The notes beneath the pieces are model-generated. The model did not search any database and was not told where the DNA came from. It was given only the letters and a program-made list of their open reading frames with translations. This document shows, piece by piece, positions 48,001-55,572 of a stretch of DNA of 64,000 nucleotides; position 1 is the stretch's first letter; the number at the start of each line of letters is the position of its first letter. Source of the DNA: an uncultured Clostridia bacterium (GTDB taxonomy: Bacteria > Bacillota > Clostridia > TANB77 > CAG-508); the NCBI GenBank assembly GCA_948852945.1, contig CAQPBJ010000002.1, positions 58,561 to 122,560 on the forward strand, in the 5' to 3' direction. Both the position numbers and the translations under genes were made by a program.

Positions 48001-50079
48001 CTTTAAATAAATAGCATCTTCTATATTTAACATCATGCTCCAGTCTTTTTCGTTATTATATTGCATAGAACCAGCATTATAATAAGTCATTTCAACTGCT
48101 TCTGTAATATTTCCTGTCATTTCGTTTAATGATAAATCAGCGTCAAAAGAAATTACTGTACCATTAGTTTCTTTGTTTATATTATATGAAGATTGCATTC
48201 CTTCTAAAGAAATTCTAACTATTTGACAATCCTCTTGAGTTATTGTTTCAACACTAGAAATTTCTAGTTCTCCATTTGCATAGAATAAGTCTATATTTTT
48301 TATTTTAATATCTGTAATTGCTTTTGGTAATTTTATTTCAAAAATAGGATTTTCATATAAATCAGATATATCTTCATTATTATTTAATCTTATTTTAAAA
48401 TTAACATTTTCATTTGTTGCTACTGTTGATAATTCTGGTTGTAAAATTTCCATAGTAGCACTAGATTGTGTTTTAGAAACATCGATACTTGTTTCAACCA
48501 TATCTAAGTCTGTTATTATACCATCATCATAAGTAACAAATCCTTCTGCATGACTAACTAATTTTGTAAAATCTCTAATAACAGCTCTTGAATAATTTAA
48601 ACTTTTAATAGCTTTTGTGTTTATAGCTGTAATGTTTCCATCAGCTATAGGATCACTAAATTTAATTTTAACAGCAGAAATTGGAACAGTATATTCTATT
48701 ACTATCATACCGCTCTCATTTGCTTCTTCTTCATTTACGTTAACTGTTCCTATAACTTCATCTAAAGTATTTAATATTTCTACTTTACCGTTTTCACCTA
48801 ATATATTTACTAAGTTTTCTTTAGAAAATTCTGTCTTTTTGTAATAAACACTTTCAGAAACATCATATTTATTATCTAGTTCATCTATAAAATATTCATC
48901 TACATCATTTATTTGAAGCCCTGCTACTAAATCTGCTCTATTTATGTTTAAAACATCTTTTTCTACATAAGTAATTTCATATTTTTCTTGATTACTATCT
49001 GCAACTAAATATCCTAAAGCTATTGGTGTTTCTTTATTTTCTTTAAAATATTGAACTGTTTCTCCAATTGCTTCATTTAAATCACATGTCATTTCAGTTT
49101 CAATGTTTTCTTCATTTCCAGCAAAATTGCTAATTTTTGCTGATACTTTTGAAGTATTAACTACACTATCATTAATTTCTCCATTATAAAGAAATGTTAA
49201 AATATATGAATCTTCTCCTATTGCTCTATTTACAAATCCCTCGTTTTCATTATTATTAACATTAATTATTATTTTTCCCTCTTCTACTCTATAATTTGCT
49301 TTTGTAAAATCTGTATTATAATCCTCTCTTCCTTGAGTAAATGAAAGTTTTGTTACTTCAACTGTTGATTCTACAAGTTCTAATCCTTCAGCTGTTGGTA
49401 TATCTACAACTATTTCTGTAGATTTTATTGGTAAATTATTTTCACTATTTTGTAAAATATTTAATTTTGTTTGAAGTATTTTACCTTTATTTCCATCTCT
49501 TTCGAAATCTAAATTCTTTATCAATTCATATTTAGCTAGTGATTCAGTATTTTCTGTCCATGTTAAATCTAAAGTTAGTTCTTTTTGAATAGCATGTATA
49601 ATATTTTCACTATCTACATATTCACCTTTAAAAACAATTGTATTTGTTTTTGATAAATCTTCTAATTTAAAACTCTTTTTATTTTCAAAGCTAATTGGAA
49701 TAGAAACATTTAAGGCAGCTGTTGCATTAATTTCTGGTAATTTCAATTGGTTATCTTTTATAAAAGTTTTTTCATCTGGATTAAGCATAAAATTTAAATC
49801 ATTTCCAAATTTTATTGCTCCATTTTTTAAGTATCCATCACCTTTTATACTAACATCAAAATTTATTTTAATAGTTTGATTCTTTACATCACAAACCAGC
49901 GAATTCGTATTCTCCGTTCCTTCAAGCGAAAAATATCCATTCACTTCAACTTGTGTTTCTGGGTCTTCAACTGCTAAAGATACATTACTCAAAATTGGGA
50001 ATCCATCTAATAGCATCATCGAAAACACAATCATAATCACAACTATTCTTTTTAGTAAATTACCAGCCTTTGTTTCCAT
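45079..50079 (-). CDS. DUF11/SdrD-like surface protein, 1666 residues (first gene of the pair)
   Basis: A signal peptide (residues 1 to about 36, ending near NVSLAVED) leads into a module with KGDGYLKNGAIKF, an acidic Glu/Lys linker (~713-745), a YYSENGEATEDL...VKSYLIVL segment, DUF11-like repeats, an SdrD-like domain (SGTAYIDVNNNQRLDEEDTV, ~1341-1433), a final DUF11-like domain, TDIDSVPGN and IIGIKTG, and a C-terminal helix with tail WRYIDKRRYV. Architecture and motif order match the 1770-aa protein, but without its N-terminal Glu/Pro stalk. AAGGAG precedes the ATG. The 2243-aa gene follows after two bases, so both are one transcript. Confidence 0.82.
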   Translation of the reverse strand: METKAGNLLKRIVVIMIVFSMMLLDGFPILSNVSLAVEDPETQVEVNGYFSLEGTENTNSLVCDVKNQTIKINFDVSIKGDGYLKNGAIKFGNDLNFMLNPDEKTFIKDNQLKLPEINATAALNVSIPISFENKKSFKLEDLSKTNTIVFKGEYVDSENIIHAIQKELTLDLTWTENTESLAKYELIKNLDFERDGNKGKILQTKLNILQNSENNLPIKSTEIVVDIPTAEGLELVESTVEVTKLSFTQGREDYNTDFTKANYRVEEGKIIINVNNNENEGFVNRAIGEDSYILTFLYNGEINDSVVNTSKVSAKISNFAGNEENIETEMTCDLNEAIGETVQYFKENKETPIALGYLVADSNQEKYEITYVEKDVLNINRADLVAGLQINDVDEYFIDELDNKYDVSESVYYKKTEFSKENLVNILGENGKVEILNTLDEVIGTVNVNEEEANESGMIVIEYTVPISAVKIKFSDPIADGNITAINTKAIKSLNYSRAVIRDFTKLVSHAEGFVTYDDGIITDLDMVETSIDVSKTQSSATMEILQPELSTVATNENVNFKIRLNNNEDISDLYENPIFEIKLPKAITDIKIKNIDLFYANGELEISSVETITQEDCQIVRISLEGMQSSYNINKETNGTVISFDADLSLNEMTGNITEAVEMTYYNAGSMQYNNEKDWSMMLNIEDAIYLKNGYDSVDISYRGPEGLVNGQTTETKEEPKEEEVEEPKEDNEEEKENNNNKVISLNQGPESDLLEEGVEAKLATMYISILNNTSRNYNSFKILGRIPFIGNKEITTGKDLGTTVDTILDTEITSTNFDLPYTIYYSENGEATEDLYDENNGWKSDFYKGGAVKSYLIVLNEEYVLESNSKLEFTYDYVIPANLQAGDSFYGTYATYFTETSTQISTNSSADKIGYEIESKTDIEASVRLKSEKVKELSTSDYEVVVTNNTEVDAKDLAVVLEVPNEFSSRNDNTQSYSKTDTTKNVIMEIGDVEANSEKVFNFSFYINKFAGEENNVKVLANIAGRNLNNDVNVETEEVVVEKTKLEIVENYYGGLMVAGTEYRNNFMITNVSGEDYHNLKISKKLGGSFEFKSVSVNGIAANRKLKDEIYREYFDIPEGVNEEEYMNEMSEKLDAIEEKKLNVVEEYDRDTNVVTWTIENFEQGDTLQVDYNILIKINAGEKGINIDKINTMYDFNDGNTVLSYDNNIKYNQSNIDIQIENRNDVGYAKEGDELTYIWEIVNNNDYAITDFTIAPQISEEADIISLSLETENTKKSYHADTSKTIFAILEPKSISRLIVTARVNKYLASDEIKASVNANYDNVYENNVEVTTELENKEVTGNQMSGTAYIDVNNNQRLDEEDTVLSGVIANLYNSETNELVATQVTDIQGRYEFKNLDEAIYYVKFNYDNSEYAISSEKTDSLSTNKSSILKMNNDTVTDNITIGAKSIAGIDIPLQNDDIFDMKLDAYVEKLTVQNSAERTEYIPENKDLGKVDIDPDLLSDTEVFIEYKVIVKNQGTMPGKVNKIVDYTPDGMKFDSSLNSDWYLEADGNIVTTVLQNDEILPGDTRELTLILSRKLTEDSTGVIYNSIEIATTTNERGMTDIDSVPGNKLNEDDLAVANAIIGIKTGVTARKATMMMLALVIVIIIVVLVWRYIDKRRYV

Positions 50080-50141
50080 TTCTTTTCTCCTTAAATTTTT
50101 TCATCATTTGCGAGTGGTTCTATTAACCCACCTATCTTTTT

Positions 50142-50169
50142 TATTAATATATTAAATAAAACCTGTCAA
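50142..50169 (-). promoter_or_regulatory. Probable promoter of the 1666/2243-aa operon
   Basis: On the minus strand TTGACA (50169-50164) is followed after 16 bases by TTAATA, a weak -10. The TTGACAG start is shared with the promoters of the other two giant-gene operons. Downstream, the leader has a small GTGGTT/AACCCAC hairpin (about 50114-50132) of unknown meaning. Confidence 0.45.
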
Positions 50170-50280
50170 TAAAGACATATTACTGCTTTTTTTCAAAATA
50201 GCTACAAATACTTACGGATAAGCAAAAGCCAATAAAATATATCTTTTGTGTTAAGTTTATCTATTAGTTTCCTTTTTTTC

Positions 50281-50308
50281 ACATTTTTTAAGGTTAAAGC
50301 ATAATATA
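50281..50308 (+). promoter_or_regulatory. Sporulation-sigma-like promoter of the small-gene cluster
   Basis: AC (50281-50282), 17 bases, then CATAATATA (50300-50308) fits the Bacillus sigma-K/sigma-E pattern (AC, 16-17 bases, CATAnnnTA). It lies about 40 bases before the first start codon. In DNA this AT-rich a chance match is possible. Confidence 0.35.
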
Positions 50309-50348
50309 TATAAAAATCTCGCATATATTGATTTTAAGGAGGTTTCAA

Positions 50349-50474
50349 ATGAATAATCTTGATATGAACGCATTAATGAAAATCATTTCAAAAATGGACA
50401 AAAAAGACTTAGAAGCTGGGCTTGCGAAGGCTCAGGACATTTTAAAAGAAAAAGGCAAGTCTGAAAACAATTAA
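50349..50474 (+). CDS. Small conserved-looking protein, 41 residues
   Basis: The ATG follows a strong ribosome binding site (AAGGAGG, seven bases before). The product is MNNLDMNALMKIISKMD, then KKDLEAGLAKAQDILKEKG, an amphipathic helical small protein without membrane segment. It is first of three short genes in the same direction (gap 32 bases to the next), so it is probably the first cistron of an operon. The family and function are not known to me. Confidence 0.65.
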   Translation: MNNLDMNALMKIISKMDKKDLEAGLAKAQDILKEKGKSENN

Positions 50475-50506
50475 TTTTTAAAATTATTTCAAAAAGGAGG
50501 ATTTAT

Positions 50507-50869
50507 ATGAACGAAGATTTAGCATCACAATTATCAAATATTTTAGAAAAAAATAACATCGATTTAAATCAGGTTTTAGAAAGTTTTAATCAATCTCAAA
50601 AAAATGAAGAAAGTTCACGAGAAAATGATAATCCTCCTAATGAAAATTCTTCTTCAATTGACCCTGAAATGTTAATAAAAATCCAAAAATTATTATCTTT
50701 AGTAAATAGCAACAAAAATTCTAAAGACGAACAACTTTTAAAGTCGTTAAAACCATATATGAGACAGTCTAGAAAAGATAAAATTGATCAATATGTAAAA
50801 TTATTACATATTATGAAACTGTTTGAAAATTTTCAAGAAATGGGAGGAAATATAAATGACTTTTTATAA
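50507..50869 (+). CDS. Small hydrophilic protein of unknown function, 120 residues
   Basis: AAAGGAGG lies upstream of the ATG. The N-terminal part (MNEDLASQLSNILEKNNIDL) is helical, a low-complexity Asn/Ser/Glu linker spans ~30-50, and the C-terminal part is a basic helical region (LLKSLKPYMRQSRKDKIDQY, then LLHIMKLFENF). No signal peptide or catalytic motif is visible. Its end overlaps the next gene by 14 bases, implying coupled translation. This kind of Clostridia small-protein cluster has no assigned role that I know; a sporulation link is suggested only by the promoter. Confidence 0.6.
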   Translation: MNEDLASQLSNILEKNNIDLNQVLESFNQSQKNEESSRENDNPPNENSSSIDPEMLIKIQKLLSLVNSNKNSKDEQLLKSLKPYMRQSRKDKIDQYVKLLHIMKLFENFQEMGGNINDFL

Positions 50870-51212
50870 TCCTATGTTTCCATTTTTTCCACCTAATTTT
50901 CCTCATAAATTTTCACATCAAGCTAAGCCATTTAATCATAATAATTTTGGTCATTCAAATCTAGAATATAGCAACAAAAAAAATCAAATTTTTCCCGAAA
51001 CTTCGGAAAATAATACTGTTTTTCAAAGCAACGCTTCAGAATCGTCAAAAAGCAAAAAAAAAGTATTTCTGAATAATTACCTGTTTGATAATTTATTTTC
51101 AGAAATACAAGAATCTGATACGTTAATTTTACTATGTCTAATTTATCTTTTATATCTTCAACAAAATAACGATTTAATAATATATATTTTGTTTCTTATA
51201 CTAATATCTTAA
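50856..51212 (+). CDS. Small protein with C-terminal hydrophobic hairpin, 118 residues
   Basis: The N-terminal half is rich in Phe, Pro, His and Asn (FYNPMFPFFPPNFPHKFSHQ), followed by a polar Ser/Lys linker. The last 35 residues hold two hydrophobic stretches, TLILLCLIYLLYL and LIIYILFLILIS, separated by QQNND, like a short membrane hairpin. The ATG overlaps the previous gene and GGGAGG lies upstream. The stop codon falls inside the left arm of element copy 4. Function unknown; a spore-coat or membrane-associated role is a guess from composition. Confidence 0.6.
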   Translation: MTFYNPMFPFFPPNFPHKFSHQAKPFNHNNFGHSNLEYSNKKNQIFPETSENNTVFQSNASESSKSKKKVFLNNYLFDNLFSEIQESDTLILLCLIYLLYLQQNNDLIIYILFLILIS

Positions 51213-51372
51213 TAAAAGATACATAGTTTAATAAATTTTGCTCTTCGCAATCTCCGAATAAAAAACTCCGTTTTTATATTGTAGATTGCTCAAATTCGCA
51301 CTTCAGCAAACAAAGTTTGCTTTCGTTTGGTCGCTAGCGCAATTTAATAAACTATGTATCTTTTATTAAGAT
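51206..51372. repeat. Structured interspersed element, copy 4
   Basis: The arm ATCTTAATAAAAGATACATA plus GTTTA (from 51206) is repeated inverted, ending at 51372. The core is nearly the same as copy 1 (CTCCGAATAAAAAACTCCG form), with apical hairpin AGCAAAC-AAA-GTTTGCT. It fills the gap between convergent genes, overlaps the last codons of the 118-aa gene and begins 20 bases after the minC stop. No other terminator is visible here, so it may serve as one. Confidence 0.8.
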
Positions 51373-51392
51373 TTCTTATATAATCTAAAATA

Positions 51393-51998
51393 TTACTCAA
51401 TCTCTATCTTCTCACCATCTAAATAGATAAATGGCAACTTATAATCATTATCCTGAATTTCTCTAACAATATTAGAAATTCTAACTTGAGTTGCTTCAAT
51501 AGAATTCGCTGTTATTATCGCCTTTTTATTACCATTAGCACCAGCATGAGCAAGTCCTCTAATTCTACCAGTAACAATAATATTCTCACCAGCAATAACT
51601 TCAGCACCATAATTTAAATCACCCAAAATAGCAATACTTCCTGAAAACTCCTCACGTTGACCTGAACGAAGATTACCCTTAATAAATTTAGTTTCAGATG
51701 TTTCAACAGAACATTCAAAAGTACTTTTAATAGCATGCAAACCTAAAACTTCGCTAGTATCTCCAAAAGTAATTTTATCATCAATTTCTTGTTTTAAAAT
51801 TGCTCTAACTGCTGTTTGTTCATTTTCTTTTAAAGCTTTACCAATTATATGAATAGGAATCCTATCTTTATCATAATATTTTTTGATATACCCTAATTTA
51901 GCACTAAATTCTTCTAAAACTTCATCAAATTCAGCAGCAGCATTTACTGCTATTTTTAATTCTTCTTTTGTACGAGAAATACGTATACAACTTTTCAT
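51393..51998 (-). CDS. minC: MinC, septum-site inhibitor
   Basis: MinC blocks FtsZ ring formation away from midcell, normally recruited to the membrane by MinD. The 201-residue protein has the N-terminal domain (~1-95), the RSGQ hinge motif and the C-terminal beta-helix domain (SIAILGDLNYGAEVIAGENI, GRIRGLAHAGANGN, and SIEATQVRISNIV). It is last in the cell-shape operon, 23 bases after mrdA. In many Bacillota minD follows directly; here the operon ends and element copy 4 follows, with neither minD nor minE in the window. Confidence 0.93.
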   Translation of the reverse strand: MKSCIRISRTKEELKIAVNAAAEFDEVLEEFSAKLGYIKKYYDKDRIPIHIIGKALKENEQTAVRAILKQEIDDKITFGDTSEVLGLHAIKSTFECSVETSETKFIKGNLRSGQREEFSGSIAILGDLNYGAEVIAGENIIVTGRIRGLAHAGANGNKKAIITANSIEATQVRISNIVREIQDNDYKLPFIYLDGEKIEIE

Positions 51999-52021
51999 TT
52001 TCTCATAACTCCTTTTAAATT

Positions 52022-54130
52022 TTATCTTATAAATTCTACTTCTGGTGAAGCAGTTACGTCTTCATTAACTTCTTGAATATTCATTCCGAAATATTCACTA
52101 ATAATATCTCTAACAACTTCTGCAACATATGAACCATGCCATCCATTTTCAACCATACCTACAACTGCAATTTCTGGATTATCAAATGGTGCAAATCCAA
52201 CAAACCATGCATTTACAATTTCATTTCCATATTGATCATATGTTCCTGATTCTGTAGATCCTGTTTTTCCTCCAACAGCTATGCCAAATCCATTAAATAT
52301 TGCAGCTGCTGTACCATTATCATCTGTAACGCCTCTCATACCATCTAAAACAGCATTCATATTTTCATCACTAATTTGAAGGCTATCTGTATCTTTTGCA
52401 CCTAATCCTAATTTATTTTGAACAAAACTTTCTAATTCTGCTTTAGGAACTTGTTTTCCGTCTGAGTCTACAACGTTTTTGATAATTGTAGGATTTACAA
52501 CTGCTCCTCTATTAGCAATCATAGAAATATATTTTGCAACTTGTATTGGTGAAAAGTCATTGTAACTTTGCCCAATAGATGCTGATAATAAGGTGCTTTC
52601 TGGTGCTGTATCGTTTAATCTTTCTGCTGTTTGAGGTGATGCTAAAGTTCCTGAAGCTTCATATGGTAATTCTATTCCAGTTTTTCTACCAAGTCCAAAG
52701 TAATTAGCATATGCTGATAACTTCTCTAAGCCAAGTCTACTTCCTGTTTCATAAAAATAATAGTTACATGATTTTTCAAGAGCTTGTGAAACATTTATAT
52801 ATCCATGTCCATAATGGAATCTATCATATATCCAACAATGTGGCTGTGAACCTTTAGGATATACACCTGTGTCATTTATTTTTTCTGATGTTGTAATAAC
52901 ACCTTCTTGAAGTCCTGCAATAGAAGTTACCATTTTAAAAATAGAACCTGGAGCATAAGTTCCTTGAATTGTCCTATTCAAAAGTGCTGAATTACTGTTA
53001 TACTCATCAAGCTTAGCTTGAGAGATACCATTTAAAAATTCCCCTGGTTCATAATCTGGACAACTAACCATTGCCAAAACTTCACCAGTTTTAACATTCA
53101 TTACAACAACAGATCCACCTAATGCATTATAGCTTTCTCCGAATCCTCCTGCTTTAATTTTTTCAATATTATTTCTTAAAGCATTTTCAGTTATAACTTG
53201 TAAATTTGCATCAATAGTTAAAACAACATTTGATCCACCAACAGCCTCTTTTGTAATATATTCTCCTGCCATCGTTCCATCAACTGTCATATCAATTTGT
53301 TTTGTACCATTTTGTCCTCTTAAATAATCTTCAAACAAGTATTCAATACCTGTTTTTCCTATATAATCATTTTTGTCATATTTATCAGGATTAGCATTAT
53401 ATTCATCTTGATTTATACGACCTATATATCCTAAAACATGAGATGCCAAACTTCCTTGTGTATATACTCTATTAGATTTTACTTCTATTGAAATTCCTGG
53501 TAATTCTTCTCCTCTTTCATCAATTTCAATAGCACTATTTCTAGAAACACTTGAGGCTAGCTCTAAAGCAGTTGTAGACGAATAACCTTTGTCTTCTATA
53601 GTATATCTTAGTCCTACTATTTTTCTAGCAGTTGCTAAGTCATCTACTTTAACTCCATAATAATCTTTCATTACATAAAAAGCTTCTTCTGCACTAGCTT
53701 TGCTTGATATTTTAAACTCTTCTCTCCAGTCATTTAAAGCTTCTTCGTCTTTAAAATGATACTCGAATGGTTCTATTGAAATAGGAAAATTATCAATATA
53801 TTTATCACCATTTCGTTCTAAAATTTCTGATAAAACCATCATAGAATTATTCATTTCTTCTTCAGTTGCCTTAGTTTTAAATAATTCTACATTAAATCCC
53901 ATTTCAGTTTCAGCTAAAATAGTTCCTGTTCTGTCTAAAATCTTTCCTCTTGCAGCTTCTACTACAGCTTCTTTTGTCAGCTTCGTATTTGAAGTTTCTC
54001 TATACTCTTTTCCGTGCATAATCTGCAAATTAAAAAGTTGAACTATCAAAATTATTCCAAAAATATAAATAAATGTATTTAATAAATTATATCTAAAATT
54101 CGTTTTCTCAGTTTCTGTTTTATTGAGCAA
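52022..54130 (-). CDS. mrdA: Penicillin-binding protein 2, elongation transpeptidase
   Basis: This class B PBP cross-links peptidoglycan in the elongasome. Of 702 residues, ~15-35 form the membrane anchor. The dimerisation region starts at EAARGKILDRTG. The transpeptidase motifs are SIFK (PGSIFKMV, serine near 395), SCN (KSCNYYF, ~455) and KTG (GGKTGSTESG, ~623). The start is a TTG with AAGGTG five bases upstream; no ATG lies before the membrane segment. The place after mreBCD argues for MrdA/PBP2 and not the sporulation SpoVD or the division PBP. Confidence 0.93.
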   Translation of the reverse strand: MLNKTETEKTNFRYNLLNTFIYIFGIILIVQLFNLQIMHGKEYRETSNTKLTKEAVVEAARGKILDRTGTILAETEMGFNVELFKTKATEEEMNNSMMVLSEILERNGDKYIDNFPISIEPFEYHFKDEEALNDWREEFKISSKASAEEAFYVMKDYYGVKVDDLATARKIVGLRYTIEDKGYSSTTALELASSVSRNSAIEIDERGEELPGISIEVKSNRVYTQGSLASHVLGYIGRINQDEYNANPDKYDKNDYIGKTGIEYLFEDYLRGQNGTKQIDMTVDGTMAGEYITKEAVGGSNVVLTIDANLQVITENALRNNIEKIKAGGFGESYNALGGSVVVMNVKTGEVLAMVSCPDYEPGEFLNGISQAKLDEYNSNSALLNRTIQGTYAPGSIFKMVTSIAGLQEGVITTSEKINDTGVYPKGSQPHCWIYDRFHYGHGYINVSQALEKSCNYYFYETGSRLGLEKLSAYANYFGLGRKTGIELPYEASGTLASPQTAERLNDTAPESTLLSASIGQSYNDFSPIQVAKYISMIANRGAVVNPTIIKNVVDSDGKQVPKAELESFVQNKLGLGAKDTDSLQISDENMNAVLDGMRGVTDDNGTAAAIFNGFGIAVGGKTGSTESGTYDQYGNEIVNAWFVGFAPFDNPEIAVVGMVENGWHGSYVAEVVRDIISEYFGMNIQEVNEDVTASPEVEFIR

Positions 54131-54160
54131 TCTATCACCTTCTTACTTCTCTAAATTCTT

Positions 54161-54694
54161 TTAGAAATATCTTGTAAGTATATTTTTTTGTCTAAATTGT
54201 CTTTCAAGTAACATTCCCAATTTTAACATTAATTTGTATAAAATTATTGTAAGCATAACATTATACAAAGTTTCTATTGCCAATATTTTTACAAATGCTC
54301 CTATTTCTGCCGGAATCTCTTGTATTAATACATTTAAAAAATAATTAACTACTTCAGTAGCAATCGTCATTACTACTACCATAATAACAAGTGTAAATTT
54401 ATTTTCTTTTGAAAAATTTTTATCAAAATATCCTGCAATAATTGCTATTAATCCAAATAGTAAACCAGTTATTCCTAAAACTCGTCCCAATGCTAAATCT
54501 AATGTTACACCTGAAAGTATAGCAATAATTACTGAAAATTTATTATCTGTAAATAATCCTAAAAATAATATAAAAATAATAAATATATTAGGACTAACAC
54601 CTGCTATTGTAAACCAAGAAAAAAAATCTGATTGTAAAAAATATAGAAATATAAAAAATATATACATACATATTCCTATTAAAAATTTTTTCAT
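54161..54694 (-). CDS. mreD: MreD, rod-shape membrane protein
   Basis: This 177-residue protein has five or six membrane helices and the usual MreD features: a VSPNIFIIFILFLGLF segment near residue 35 and GVTLDLALGRVLGITGLLFG (~60-80). MreD links MreC and the PBP2/RodA synthase to MreB. It lies between mreC and mrdA in the standard order. Confidence 0.9.
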   Translation of the reverse strand: MKKFLIGICMYIFFIFLYFLQSDFFSWFTIAGVSPNIFIIFILFLGLFTDNKFSVIIAILSGVTLDLALGRVLGITGLLFGLIAIIAGYFDKNFSKENKFTLVIMVVVMTIATEVVNYFLNVLIQEIPAEIGAFVKILAIETLYNVMLTIILYKLMLKLGMLLERQFRQKNILTRYF

Positions 54695-54756
54695 TATTCC
54701 TCCAAAAAATTTAATGAAAATCCACAGATATCAAGAAATTTTAAAAACTTTTTCCA

Positions 54757-55569
54757 CTATTTTATAACTAGAACTGTATAAAGTTTTGAAAAATCAACGG
54801 CTGTTTCCACAATTGCGTACCTATCTGTGATATTTTGAGTATTTATAATTTGTTTAATTGTTCCTATTGTTATTCCTTTTGGATATATTCCACCAATTCC
54901 TGATGTAACTACACTATCACCTACTAGAAGCTCAGCAGATGTAGAAATATATGTTGCATTTAAGAATCTATCATTTTCTACAGAACCTTTACATATTATA
55001 CTTTCTTCTGAAGTACTAATCATACTACTAACTGATGATGCACTATCAACAATAACTTCTACATTAGCAGTATTATCAGTAACTGAAATAACATGTCCTA
55101 CTAACCCTTTGTCAGCTATAACTGTCATATTTTTTTCTATTCCTTGTTTTGAACCAACATTTATAATTATATTACTACTATAATTGCTAACATCTCTATC
55201 AATTACATATGCTGGTATAGTTTCATATTCTTGATATTTTTCTGTCAAGTTTGCATATTCTTGTAATTTTGAATTTTCTGCTTTTAATATTTCTAATTCT
55301 CTTACTTGTGTTTCTAATTCTTCATTTTTCTTTTTTAAGTCTGCATTTTCTTTCTTTAGTGTATCTAAATTTGTAAAAAATTCTGTATTTCCTGTTATTT
55401 TATGTTTAAACATTGTAAAAGCATTTTGAATTGGCATAATTATCGATGTAGCAAAACCTTCTGCATATGATAAATTGTCTCTATTAACATTTGTAAGAAC
55501 AACAAGTGCAATCAATAAAACTACTGTAATTATTGTTCCAATTGTTCCAGAACGCTTATTTTTATACAT
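54757..55569 (-). CDS. mreC: MreC, rod-shape scaffold protein
   Basis: One N-terminal membrane helix (residues ~10-27) is followed by a coiled coil (~65-112, LKKENADLKKKNEELETQVR) and the beta-barrel domain, with typical VIDRDVSNYSSNIIINVGSK and GLVGHVISVTDNTANVEVI. MreC sits outside the membrane and activates PBP2. At 270 residues it has normal length. Gap to mreB: three bases. Confidence 0.93.
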   Translation of the reverse strand: MYKNKRSGTIGTIITVVLLIALVVLTNVNRDNLSYAEGFATSIIMPIQNAFTMFKHKITGNTEFFTNLDTLKKENADLKKKNEELETQVRELEILKAENSKLQEYANLTEKYQEYETIPAYVIDRDVSNYSSNIIINVGSKQGIEKNMTVIADKGLVGHVISVTDNTANVEVIVDSASSVSSMISTSEESIICKGSVENDRFLNATYISTSAELLVGDSVVTSGIGGIYPKGITIGTIKQIINTQNITDRYAIVETAVDFSKLYTVLVIK

Positions 55570-55572
55570 AAT

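Noticed and set aside
50100..50140. Possible c-di-GMP riboswitch in the leader of the 1666-aa gene (hairpin followed by CGCAAA)
   Set aside because: Only a short hairpin and one GCAAA match are present. The second conserved half, the receptor and the enclosing stem are missing.
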